Source of the DNA: Aurelia coerulea
Taxonomy: Eukaryota > Cnidaria > Scyphozoa > Semaeostomeae > Ulmaridae
Length of the DNA: 64,000 nucleotides
Direction of reading: 5' to 3'
Assembly (NCBI GenBank): GCA_039566865.1
Contig: CM076949.1
Coordinates: forward strand, 9,091,501 to 9,155,500
Part shown: positions 49,507 through 58,990 of the stretch, piece after piece
Layout of the letters: every line of letters begins with the position of its first letter
Numbering within the stretch: position 1 is the first letter of the stretch
Position numbers and translations under genes: made by a program
Notes under the pieces: model-generated
What the model was told of the DNA's origin: nothing
What the model saw: only the letters and a program-made list of their open reading frames with translations
Database searches by the model: none

Positions 49507-50574
49507 CAGGCCCGTAGGAGCGTTTTCAGATTGGAGGGGCACTAATTTACACCGAAGGGGTAAAGCTTCCGGGGGCGAAGCCCCCAGAATAATCGCTCGG
49601 TCAATGCCCTCTTTTCTTTTGGCAACGCCCTTCTGTGCATTGCTGAAAGGGCATTTGATGATCTGAGGTCCTGAAGAAAAATAGGAAATTTACGAATCCA
49701 AATATATTTCAAACAGGTTAGCTAAAATCAAGCTACAATAGGAAAAGAATACTTTGTCGAGAGCATTGCGTAAGATTTACTTGATATTTGATTTACAAAA
49801 GTCATCACACAATTTTCATGGCGTCCTACGAAAGCCATGGCATGGTCAGTGTAAATTAAATGGGCGGAATTGGAATGAGGGGGTCTGGGGGAAACCAGGA
49901 AAATTTTTGTGGCCACGCCCTTTACTTTGGCTTAGAATGCATCTCCCAATATCATGCTTGCCATTAGCGACAAGGAATCTTTGATAGCGTTGTGACAGTT
50001 CTCTTATGAGTTGAAGCATGAGGAAAATTTTTGAAGAAACATCCTTTACTTTGGCTTAGAATGCATCCCCTGATTCCATATTTGCCAATGCTAAAATGGA
50101 AGACTTGACATTTCTTGGAAAATTCTTTCCCAGCTATCTATACCCAGCTTTTTTCTCTCGGTTTTCGAGGATCTCGAGAACCACGCCACTGCTCGTTAGT
50201 TTAGATATGATTATTGATTCTTGAAGTCTGGGTATTTTTCGCCTCTCTTGACGAAGTGCTTCTGATGTCAAAAGATCAGAAGAGTTGAGCTTTCCAAGTT
50301 AAATTTCCTTGCATTGGAATCTATGAAAAATTCGTTTATGATGCTGACAAGGTTGAGTTTATCAACTCTGTCGTTTTGCACATGTTTCACCATCAGGTGG
50401 TTGAGGCGGTAGTTTGCTGTTGTTGAACTTAGATAGGTCTTGACTCGCTTCGGTGCCAAGGGCCTGTCACTGATGATCAGTTTTCTATGTTATTATGAAA
50501 AATAAAAAATTCAACTTCTGGAAATTATAGGGGGGAGCCGGTCCCAACCGGCCCCATTAGGTGCTACGGGCCTG
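49507..50574. mobile_element. Internally deleted hAT element
   Basis: The ends CAGGCCCGTAGGAGC and GGTGCTACGGGCCTG are inverted, with a direct repeat ATTTAAG (49500-49506, 50575-50581) as target duplication (7 bp readable, 8 expected). A remnant of a hAT transposase dimerisation domain lies inside on the minus strand. Confidence 0.75.
50268..50459 (-). pseudogene. hAT transposase C-terminal dimerisation fragment
   Basis: Sixty-three codons with KRVKTYLSSTTANYRLNHL, then DKLNLVSIINEFF. This pattern (RIK-x-YLR-x-TM-x2-RLN-L ... D-x-IDEF) is that of the end of hAT-family (TTMF-type) transposases. Everything upstream is missing, so it is a remnant that identifies the surrounding element. Confidence 0.6.
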
Positions 50575-50879
50575 ATTTAAGTTAAAGATCGACAAATGTA
50601 GCTATGAACTCAGCAAATCCTGAAATTTTATCGTTTTGTTCCCTTGTTCGGTCAAAAGGTGGTAATGTTTTGGGAGATGCCAGTGCGTTCCTTCGATCAT
50701 CACTTGAATCGTTTTTCAATATATGTCTTTTAATGAAGTTTATATTAGGATTTAGAAATTTCAGCCTCTTCTTGTTCCCTTTTGTTTACTTCGAGCTACC
50801 ATTTATAGGGGGAATTCTTTCTCCAAGTTAAACTTGGCAATGAAACAGTGCGGAGCAAGCGGTTTCTTTCAACTTGAGG

Positions 50880-51178
50880 CAGGGCCGTCGAGAGGGGGGG
50901 TTAGCCAGGGTAGTTACCAGGGGGCCCGGGGCCTTTGGGGGCCCGCAAAAAATAAGGTATGTATTTTTTCTTTGTTGTAGTTTTCTTTCAAGAACATTTT
51001 CAGGCCCGCAGGCCCACTGAGATTCCAAATGAAATCTAAAAGCAGCGTTTTACCAGTGCATAGGAGGGCGTGGCCCAAAGATAAAAGGGTGTGGTTCAAA
51101 AAATTTCCGGCGCCTTCGGCGCCAGGGGCCCTCTTTCTTCCCTAACCTTGGGGCCCGGCCCCTCTCTCGACGGCCCTG
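50880..51178. mobile_element. hAT MITE with perfect 8-bp TSD
   Basis: The ends CAGGGCCGTCGAGAGGGG and CCCCTCTCTCGACGGCCCTG are inverted, with ACTTGAGG duplicated at 50872-50879 and 51179-51186. The interior contains CAGGCCCGCAGGCCCACTGA and a GGCGCCTTCGGCGCC palindrome. It is the intact form of the element seen in parts at 43.5, 44.2 and 46.2 kb. Confidence 0.92.
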
Positions 51179-51467
51179 ACTTGAGGGAACATGGGATACA
51201 TGTCGTTTAAGCAAAACCAAGAGACTTATCAACGAGGAAACAACCAAGGAAAACGCTGGATAGGTAAGTTTTTCAAACGTAACTGGAAGGGGCGTCTTAT
51301 TTAATGTCGTCTTAAGGCCCTTACTTAGAACAAGAGGCCGTTCTGCAATTTGATTGGCTATTCGAAAACTATACCTAGCAAAATCAAATTATTACTAGTT
51401 TTGGTTCAAAAATGGCCTCTACTGAGTTGCTTATTTCACAAATGGATGCGTGTATGGGGCAAGTGAG

Positions 51468-51653
51468 GTGAAGGTGAAGGTGAAGTTGCGTTTTTCAGCG
51501 CCAAGTGCTGGGATCGCAGAAATAGAGCAGACCTAATCGAGTCCGCGACCCCTTGTCATGACGCTCAAGTGGTGGGGTCCTACCGGGTATCGAACCCACT
51601 CCGCCTGACTGTTCTGTCTGCAAAGTCAGAGGATTACACCACTGCGCCACAAC
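51468..51653 (-). mobile_element. tRNA-derived SINE
   Basis: On the minus strand the head starts near 51653 with a polymerase III A box GTGGCGCAGTGG (51639-51650) and B box GGGTTCGATACCC (51585-51597) at tRNA-like spacing. The body ends in TTCACC repeats (51468-51487). A possible short target duplication is AGTGAG on both sides. It is not a functional tRNA: no acceptor or anticodon stem could be folded. Confidence 0.82.
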
Positions 51654-52118
51654 AGTGAGAGGTTCCTATGAAGTAACAGACCAAGGGGCATCCAGATTTC
51701 GCCGTTTCAAGATAATCGGGTGTCGTTATGAAGGCCTCGGCTTGTCAAAATTCGACGGGAAGCCTCATTCTTTACCTATTTCAACCATAAATTGCTATTT
51801 TATCTCCGAAATTCGAAGAATAACGAGCCATTTCATTTTGGATGCTGCGGCGCGAAAGTTTCCTAATTTTCAACTTAAGCCCATCTTGGCCTCCAAACGA
51901 ATCGTGCTTACAGTAAAAGCTCTAATTAATTTTGGACACTTTTTAGTCCATTTTGCACCACATTTTGCGGTGTAAACATATAATTTTACGACTTAAATAC
52001 ATGAATTCGACAAAGTTTTATCTCAAAACACATCAAAATTAACATGCAAACTTATTTGGCTCATTAAATGGAGCATGTTTGGTAACCACTGGAATTTGAT
52101 ATGAGTGGGGGGAGGGGC

Positions 52119-52995
52119 TTAATCCTATTACTACCGGGCTTTTTCGACCATCGTAGTACCGGGGGGCACAAGGTGCCCACCCCCTCCGTAACTTCGCCAA
52201 TATTGCAGATATGGGGATGAAACTTAGTACAATGGTGTACAAGAACAAAATCTACACAATAGGGTACTTTTTAAATTCTTTCTTGCATGAATGACGTCAC
52301 TATGACGTCATAATTGAAGAAAATTGCACTTTTTGCTTACTATTAGCAATATTGGCAATATTTAAGTTCTTAGTTGATAATTTCTTTCATATTGCTGCTA
52401 GAATATATCCCAAAGCATCACTGAATAAAAATTGGCAATGTAATGTAAATTTAAGCTTATTATTTATATCATATATTCATCATTTATTTGCATCAGTTTG
52501 TAATTGTTTCATTTAAACCCCTAATTACAGATGAAAATACTCTAAAATGCCTCAAAATTGTTGATAACAATCAATAGAACCAATTTTGACCATTTAAGGT
52601 TATCTAATACATTTGTTGTTATTTACATGACGTCATAAACTTTGATGACGTCATGAACGTTAAATTTGCTGACGTCATCAAAAACGGATAAAACTATACA
52701 TCATCTGAAAGCTCTCATCGAGAGCTATCGAATGGTTGTATTCTCAACGTTCTACGGTCATCCTTGTTAAAACTGGACTTGCTTCTTTAATTGTCTGGCT
52801 GACCACGTGTTGAAAAGAGGTTGGTCACGTGATCAGTATCTACCATTTTGAAAAAAATTACAAATTTTAATTAGTCCCTGAAATTTTAGGAACAGTCGCA
52901 AAGTTTCAGCTCTTTATCTTTTGAACTGACGACACTACATCAAATAAACTTTGCCGCGGGCACTTTGTGCCCCCCCCCGGTAGTAATAGGGTTAA
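52119..52995. mobile_element. TTAA-family MITE (subfamily A), complete
   Basis: TTAA flanks TCCTATTACTACCGGG and CCCGGTAGTAATAGGG. It is the uninterrupted relative of 16191-18664. Perfect TGACGTCA palindromes occur at 52292, 52303, 52628, 52646 and 52670. Also present are the CTCTCATCGAGAGCTATCGA block and two CACGTG-type sites. About 877 bp, non-coding. Confidence 0.9.
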
Positions 52996-53412
52996 TGGAA
53001 CTTTTACGGTATTTTCACAGTAAACGCACTGGCTTTACACGACCCCCTGGAAGAACAGCAATATTAACAATTTAGATACTTGCCTTTGAAATTATTTTTG
53101 TTTGTTTGTTTTATAAGATTGTATATATGTATTATTAGATGCTGAAGGGTTTATTTTCGTGTATAAATATTTAAAAATCAAATAAAAAATCAGCTAACCC
53201 CAGATTATTGTTCAAATATCTTCAAAAGGGTTGAAATAAAGGGTCCCTAAAGTGTTTGTTTTCAGTTTCTCGATTATATACTTCAGAATTAACGCTAGAG
53301 CAACGGCCAGTTTTCATCGATTAGCGTTGCCTAGCAAACTACAAATCCGTGGCAAGATTTCATCCAAGTAGTAGGTGTTCATGCGGCTTCGTGATCAGTG
53401 TAAGATAAGGCT

Positions 53413-54310
53413 CCAATCCTTATTGGTTGCCAGAGCATGCAAAAAGCATCCAATTTCATCAGGACCGAAGCCAGTGGGGGGAGGCTCTTTGTCGGAAATT
53501 TCACCCTACCTGTCGGATTTTTTTGTGGTTACAGGCCCACATTTAGACGATTTCATTGGGAGAATGATGCATAGAACATGATTTTCGAGCATAAATTCTG
53601 ACATGAATTTTGAATATACAGCATATTGTTGCTTTATATTCACTAATTTTGAAGGCTCCAGCATTGAAACTGGAAAATAATTCCAAAATCTAGTCATTAA
53701 AGGAGCACCTCAGTCTTTTCGTGCATGTTTCCGAAAATTGGGGTTGTTGTTGTTGTTGTTGTTGATTTTGGCGTCGGAAAATTTTAGTTCTAGTAGAATT
53801 TTACCATACCTTTTTAAGTGCACTGGAACGAATTTTAAGCGAGGAAAAGCTTAGGCCCAAACGATGTCTCTACCAGAAATCATTAGAAATTGCCACCAAT
53901 TTCGAGATATGATAGCAGTGAAGGGGTCTGGTTTATTGCTCAGGTCAGTATACATAATCGCTGAAATTAATTCTTATCTATATATCTCATTTGTAGCATT
54001 TTCTATAGATATTTCAATGAAGGTCAATATTCTTCGACCGGAAAATGAACGCAGCTCCGGCCCCAATCAAGCTATGTGCCTAAACATGTAAACAACTCTG
54101 GACGGACATCCCCACAACTGATTTATTAAAAAAAATTGCAAATAACTGAAGTATTTTAGCATCCATTTCAGTTTTAGTGAGGGTACTAGAAAATTTACCT
54201 CAAACGACCGATTTTGTCTCCAGGGGCTAGAAAGCAGTGATCTCATTGGCTGACAAGCATGAAATTGGATGATTTCCGCATGCTCTGGCTGGCACCAGTA
54301 AGGATTTGAT
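53413..54310. repeat. Inverted-repeat element, about 0.9 kb
   Basis: The arms 53413-53465 and 54256-54310 are inverted copies at roughly 80% (GCCAGAGCATGC, CATCCAATTTCAT). A TTG microsatellite (53743-53764) lies inside. No coding feature was recognised and no target duplication resolved. Confidence 0.5.
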
Positions 54311-54434
54311 CATCATCATCATTTACGCTGTTACGTCAGTCCCTGACATTGCGAGCCTGACAATTCCACTCCAAGTGTTTCTATTATTTGCTAGTTTCTT
54401 TAATTTGTTTGTGTCTTTTACATTCAGGCCTTGT
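54308..54434 (-). pseudogene. Host LINE fragment, 3' terminal part
   Basis: The minus strand reads GLNVKDTNKLKKLANNRNTW then RLAMSGTDVTA and a stop, followed by ATG repeats at the 3' end (54308-54323). This is the extreme C-terminus of the LINE whose preceding part is at 56459-56815. Confidence 0.65.
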
Positions 54435-56175
54435 CCTTTTAGGAAAATCTAACAATCTCATTAAGAGAATTACCACCGATGATGATCAATCGTATTTTGA
54501 TGATACCGACATTGCAAACGCACTAAACAAGCACTTTTGTACAGTAGGCAAAAAAACTGCTGCAAAGATAAATAATTGTTCAACGAACTTTAACAGCTAC
54601 TTGAAAAATCCTGTCGAAAAATCTTTCTTTTTCCAGCCAATAAAAGAACATGAAATCGTTACTGAAATAAAACTTCTAAAAGGCAACAAATCTCCAGGAC
54701 ATGATGGTATTAAGCCATCGATTATAAAATCTACCTTTGAACTCCTAGTTAGCCCACTCTCTCACATCTACAACCATTCCATAAATTCTGGAATATTTCC
54801 AGATATTTGGAAAGTCGCAAAAGTAATTCCTGTTTTCAAGAAGGGTGAAAGATACCTCGCAGAAAACTACAGACCAATCTCCCTCCTATCTTGCTTTGAA
54901 AAAATATTTGAACGTCTGGTTGTCAAACGTATGATGAATTTCATCAAAAAACACAAACTATTGTATGAACTCCAATTCGGATTCAGAGAAAACCACTCAA
55001 CAGTGCATGCTCTCTTAGAAATTACCGATAAAATCTACAGCAAATTAGATCAAGATAACTGTGCACTTGGTGTATTTCTCGACCTATCAAAAGCATTTGA
55101 TACTATTGACCATGAGATTCTTCTTCACAAACTCCATCATTATGGATTTAGAGGGATCGTTGGAAACTGGTTTTCCAGCTATCTCAGTAAACGTAAACAA
55201 TACACGTGCTGCAATAAGACACAATCTGCCTTAGAAACCATTGAAACAGGAGTACCACAAGGGTCAGTCCTGGGCCCAATTCTTTTCACAATATTCGTAA
55301 ATGACATGGCAAATGCTATGAATGATGTTAAACCAAGACTCTTTGCTGATGACACAAACATATTTTGCTTTAGCAACAATATTAACGACTTAGCTAGAGT
55401 AATCAACCGCGAACTAGCCAAATTAGATGAGTGGTTCAAAGCAAACAAACTGCTTATCAACACCAGTAAAACAAATCATTGCCTTTTTAAACCAAATCGA
55501 AATAAAACCATCGACAACGATTTTGCAATCGAAATGGGTTCCAAACTTAAAGAAGTCAACAGTCTAAAATATCTTGGACTGCAAATAGATTGCAACTTAA
55601 ACTGGAATGACCATATAGACATACTTGCTAGCAGCTTAGTTAAATATTGCTCTATGTTCGCTAAACTGCGACACTTGGTCCCAGCTGAATGTTTGAAGGC
55701 TTTATTTCTCAGCTTAGTGCAATCAAAAATAAGCTACGCCTTAGAAGTTTATGGAGTGGCTAAAGAATGTCATTTAAAGCGACTCCAAGTACTGCAAAAT
55801 AGAATGCTTAAAATCTTGCAGTTCAAAGACTATAGATACTCTACAAACATTCTGCATAAATCGTATGGAATTTTAAAAGTAAAAGATCTCTATGAAGCAA
55901 ACATTCTTAACTTCATGCATAAAGTGAACCATAACCCAGAAAAACTTCCAGCTGCATTTCATAGCTATTTTGAAACTAATGAGGGTAAACATAAATACGA
56001 AACAAGACAAAGAAAAGACTATAAACTATGCAGAACACGCAAACATTGGGGTGACCAAACGCTTAAAAACAAAGGTGCAAGACTCTGGAATAACCTCCCA
56101 GATAAAATAAAACATATCAATAACGTAAAATCATTTTCAAACGAAATAAAAAATCTTAGACTCCTTCAATACTAA
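54435..56175 (+). pseudogene. LINE reverse transcriptase, N-terminally truncated
   Basis: About 580 open codons. Upstream reverse-transcriptase segments (KGNKSPGHDGI, KVAKVIPVFKKGE) are followed by [52 protein letters not shown] and KYLGLQIDCNLNW. The C-terminal part has LQVLQNRMLKIL, KGARLWNNLP and a final SNEIKNLRL. The endonuclease is missing. No stop interrupts the frame, so the insertion is young, but it cannot be autonomous. It belongs to the CR1/Jockey group and differs from both other LINE families here. Confidence 0.85.
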
Positions 56176-56458
56176 TAAATTAAAGAAACGAAAAAAAGAA
56201 GAAAAAAAACAACAAATTAAATCGAATACAAAATGACTTAACCTTTAACGCTTTATAATATTAACCATTATACTTTTACCAGTTTGCTACTACTATTCTT
56301 CTCGTTACGTTTTGTATATATTTCGCTTGTTTTGGTTCTCAAAGCGGCTCAGACTAGATAAGCTTTGCTTTTTCTGAGTCGTATAAGTTTTACAGTACAT
56401 TGTATTATGTATCATGTATTTCTTATGAATAAAGTTTGAATTGAATTTGAATTGAACT
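54435..56458 (+). mobile_element. 5'-truncated LINE inserted into an older LINE
   Basis: It spans a truncated ORF2 and about 280 bp of 3' UTR ending in TTGAATTGAA repeats. The two flanks are parts of one LINE reading frame on the opposite strand, so this element split it. Confidence 0.82.
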
Positions 56459-56815
56459 AGATCTTTGTCGATGAGGGCTAACCAAGTGAGTTTTGGTTTG
56501 CCTTTGGGTTTCTTCACAGGTCTTAGTGCTTCATATAGGGCTTGTTTGGCTGGTGTTTCCTCTGGCAGTCTGAGCAAATGTCCTAGCCAGCTTAATCTTC
56601 TCCTCTTAATTTCTTTGCTCCACTTTTCTACTTTTGTTATATCATAAAGATTCTGATTTGAGATGATTCTGGGCCATCTTATCTTTATTATTCGCCTTAG
56701 TTGTTTCCTTTGAAAAATATCTATCTGTTCTTCTTGGGCTTTTGTTAAGGTCCAGAGTTCACAGTTTTAGAGAAATACACTAGTAACATATGTATCAAAT
56801 ACTCTAATCTTTGAA
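56459..56815 (-). pseudogene. Host LINE fragment, reverse-transcriptase C-terminal part
   Basis: The minus strand reads IRVFDTYVTSVFL, a stop where Tyr is usual, NCELWTLTK, RKQLRRIIKI, LSWLGHLLRLPEE and KPKLTWLALIDKDL. This is the endonuclease/reverse-transcriptase C-terminal signature of RTE-like and related LINEs. Its continuation lies at 54308-54434, on the far side of the inserted LINE. Its upstream side is cut by the TTAA element at 56823. Confidence 0.75.
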
Positions 56816-56822
56816 CCTTATC

Positions 56823-57710
56823 TTAAACCCTATTTTAACCGGGTAAAAAAAGTGATTTTCTACCGAGGGGGGGTCGTTTTTCGCCCCCCCCTGTTTTTCT
56901 CCGCAAATATAACAGCTATGACAATGAAACTTGCACTGTGTCATAATTGAACAAAGGAGAATCTAAAAATAGTACCAATCAATCAATAGTCAAGTGATTG
57001 GTTGCTAGGCAACCAAAAACAATGCAAATTTTGAGAAAATCGAGCTATTTGCAGAAAAGGGCCCATTATTAGCAAATAGCTAGATAAAATTGGCAAAAAA
57101 CCATCCAAATACATGAATGATATCATTAATTTGTAGTTTCATATGGTTTCATACGGATATTTGTGGTTTCTAATGAATTAACTAATTGAATAATGAAAAT
57201 TTGATTCAATGCAAAATTGTTAGCTCAATAATTATGATTTAAACCATTAATTTCGCATATTATTGGTGAAATCAAGTACCTTTATCGATATTTGAGGTAA
57301 TTCCATCAGTTTTGCATGAAAAATTACTCATTCATTAGGAATATGACGTCATAAATATTTATGACGTCATAGAAATAATAAACTGCTGATGTCAGCAAAT
57401 ATTAATAAATTATATATCAAATGAAAGTACTCATCAAGACGAATTGAATGGTATATATATTGTTGAGATTTAGTAACAAAGGAAGAAATTAGAGCCGTTT
57501 TAAAGAATTTCTTTGTGACCACTCTCCAAATATGGGCATGTGGTGGTCACGTGGTCAAACAATAGGTATTGAAATTTCTATTTTCTGATTGCCAACTAAA
57601 TTTTAGGAAAAGTCAAGGAGTTTCAGCATTGTAAGTGCCATCGTTTGGGAGCTATTAAAAAAATCCGATAGGGGGGCGAAAGACGCCCCCCCCGGTTAAA
57701 ATAGGGTTAA
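56823..57710. mobile_element. TTAA-family MITE (subfamily B) upstream of MANBA
   Basis: TTAA flanks (A)CCCTATTTTAACCGGG and CCCGGTTAAAATAGGG. It is very similar to 41697-42529, with one longer block (GGTTGCTAGGCAACCAAAAA region). Perfect TGACGTCA sites lie at 57344 and 57362. Its right end is 272 bp before the beta-mannosidase start codon. Confidence 0.88.
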
Positions 57711-57982
57711 TGAACCTTATTTTTATCAGTGTATGACGTCAGAACACCCTGGGAACGAGGTTGCAACATTTATAAACCAACAGCAGCAACAACTGTGTTG
57801 CTTTTTGCAAATTTGCTTGCTTGTTTGCTTGCACTTGGCACTTGTAGAGCGTTCTCTCTCGGAAGGATTGCAAAAACGGAAGTACACTGAAGTAAGTGGA
57901 AGAAAAGTTAAAAGATCATCAAGTTCTGATGAACAGTGGATAAGAAACAGAAATCTCCAATAATAAACTGCAATGCCCAATA
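57711..57982 (+). promoter_or_regulatory. MANBA proximal upstream region
   Basis: Only 272 bp separate the TTAA element from the start codon. A perfect TGACGTCA (57734-57741, CREB/ATF-type palindrome) lies here, followed by CCCTGGGAACGAGGTTG, a sequence that recurs widely in cnidarian genomes as a repeat. No TATA box was assigned. Regulatory function is an inference. Confidence 0.35.
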
Positions 57983-58990
57983 ATGGAGTTGATTCATTGT
58001 CCGATCTTAACGCTTAAATTCACCATTGTTGTGATTTTTGTCGGCTTCCACCACCAAGCAAAGTCCACAGTGAAAGCTGTTGACGGATTTGCAGGAGGCC
58101 ACGCGGTCACGGGAAGATCACTTTGTGAGGAAATAAAATTGAATCAAGGATGGGTGGTATGGAACCCAAGTCGATCAGCGATTATGCTTTCAGCTGATGT
58201 CCCATTTACAATCCATAACAAACTGTTGGAACAAGGATACATCAAAGACCCATATTTTAGGTTCAATGATAAATATGGCAGATGGATTTCAACTGACAAT
58301 TGGGTAGCTGCAAAAGAATTTACCATTCCTTCATTTTTTATCGGTCACGCAAAAACTAATTTAGTTTTTAAATCAATTGATACCATTGCTGATGTTCATT
58401 TGAATGATATGAAAATTGGCAGTAGCAGGAATAAATTTGTAGAGTACAGTTTTGAGGTTTCAAAGTATATCAAACAAGGAAGAAATTCCATCAAAGTATT
58501 CTTTACTTCTGCAATTGAATACTCCAAACGCCAAAGCATAATTTATAAGGCAAAGTACAATTATTCTGTTTTGCCTAACTGCTACCCAGCGGTACTCCAT
58601 GGTGAATGTCACAGTAATTTCATCCGTAAAGAACCTTGCTCTTTTGGCTGGGATTTTGGGCCATCTTTGCCAACTCAGGGATTATTAAACTCAGTTTACC
58701 TAGAAGCTTACTCAGTTGTCAAACTGAAGGACACTGTTATTCGTTTATCCAAGTCATTTGCTGACCATTGGAAAATTTCAGTTTGCTTGAATTTCGAAAT
58801 TCTACAAGCAAATATTACTCTAATTATTACGCTGAATATCAATGAAGTGAATGATGTTGGAGTTACAGAAAAATTTCATTTCAATATTGGAATGATTGAA
58901 AAATGCATGACAATGGAGTTAAATGAAGATTTTCAGCTAAAAGAGTGGTGGCCCAGACAGTTTGGAGGTCAAAATCTATATTCTTTGGAG
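57983..58990 (+). CDS. MANBA: MANBA exon 1
   Basis: It starts at the first ATG after an in-frame TAA, encodes the signal peptide and the jelly-roll and first immunoglobulin-like parts of GH2, and ends ...YSLE before GTACGC. Confidence 0.93.

Larger units (their letters stand above)
49070..50680. mobile_element. TA-flanked fold-back element split by a hAT insertion
   Basis: The left end is TA-CCGGGTGTTTCAGAAAAAAG. Inverted arms include GCCTAGCCATGATTTG / CAAATCATGGCTAGGC and AAGGTATGTGCATTTAAG. The right arm resumes at 50575 after the hAT insertion (GTTAAAGATCGACAAATGTA) and decays by about 50680 (GTCAAAAGGTGGTAAT). Without the insertion it would be about 0.5 kb. Confidence 0.7.

Noticed and set aside
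51585..51650. Functional tRNA gene on the minus strand
   Set aside because: A and B boxes are present, but no cloverleaf stems could be paired; a SINE head fits better.
57733..57963. Open frame starting MTSEHPGNE with a Gln run and hydrophobic stretch, upstream of MANBA
   Set aside because: It is out of frame with MANBA, stops before it, and begins in a dispersed CCCTGGGAACGAGG repeat. The downstream ATG with its own signal peptide fits the family better.
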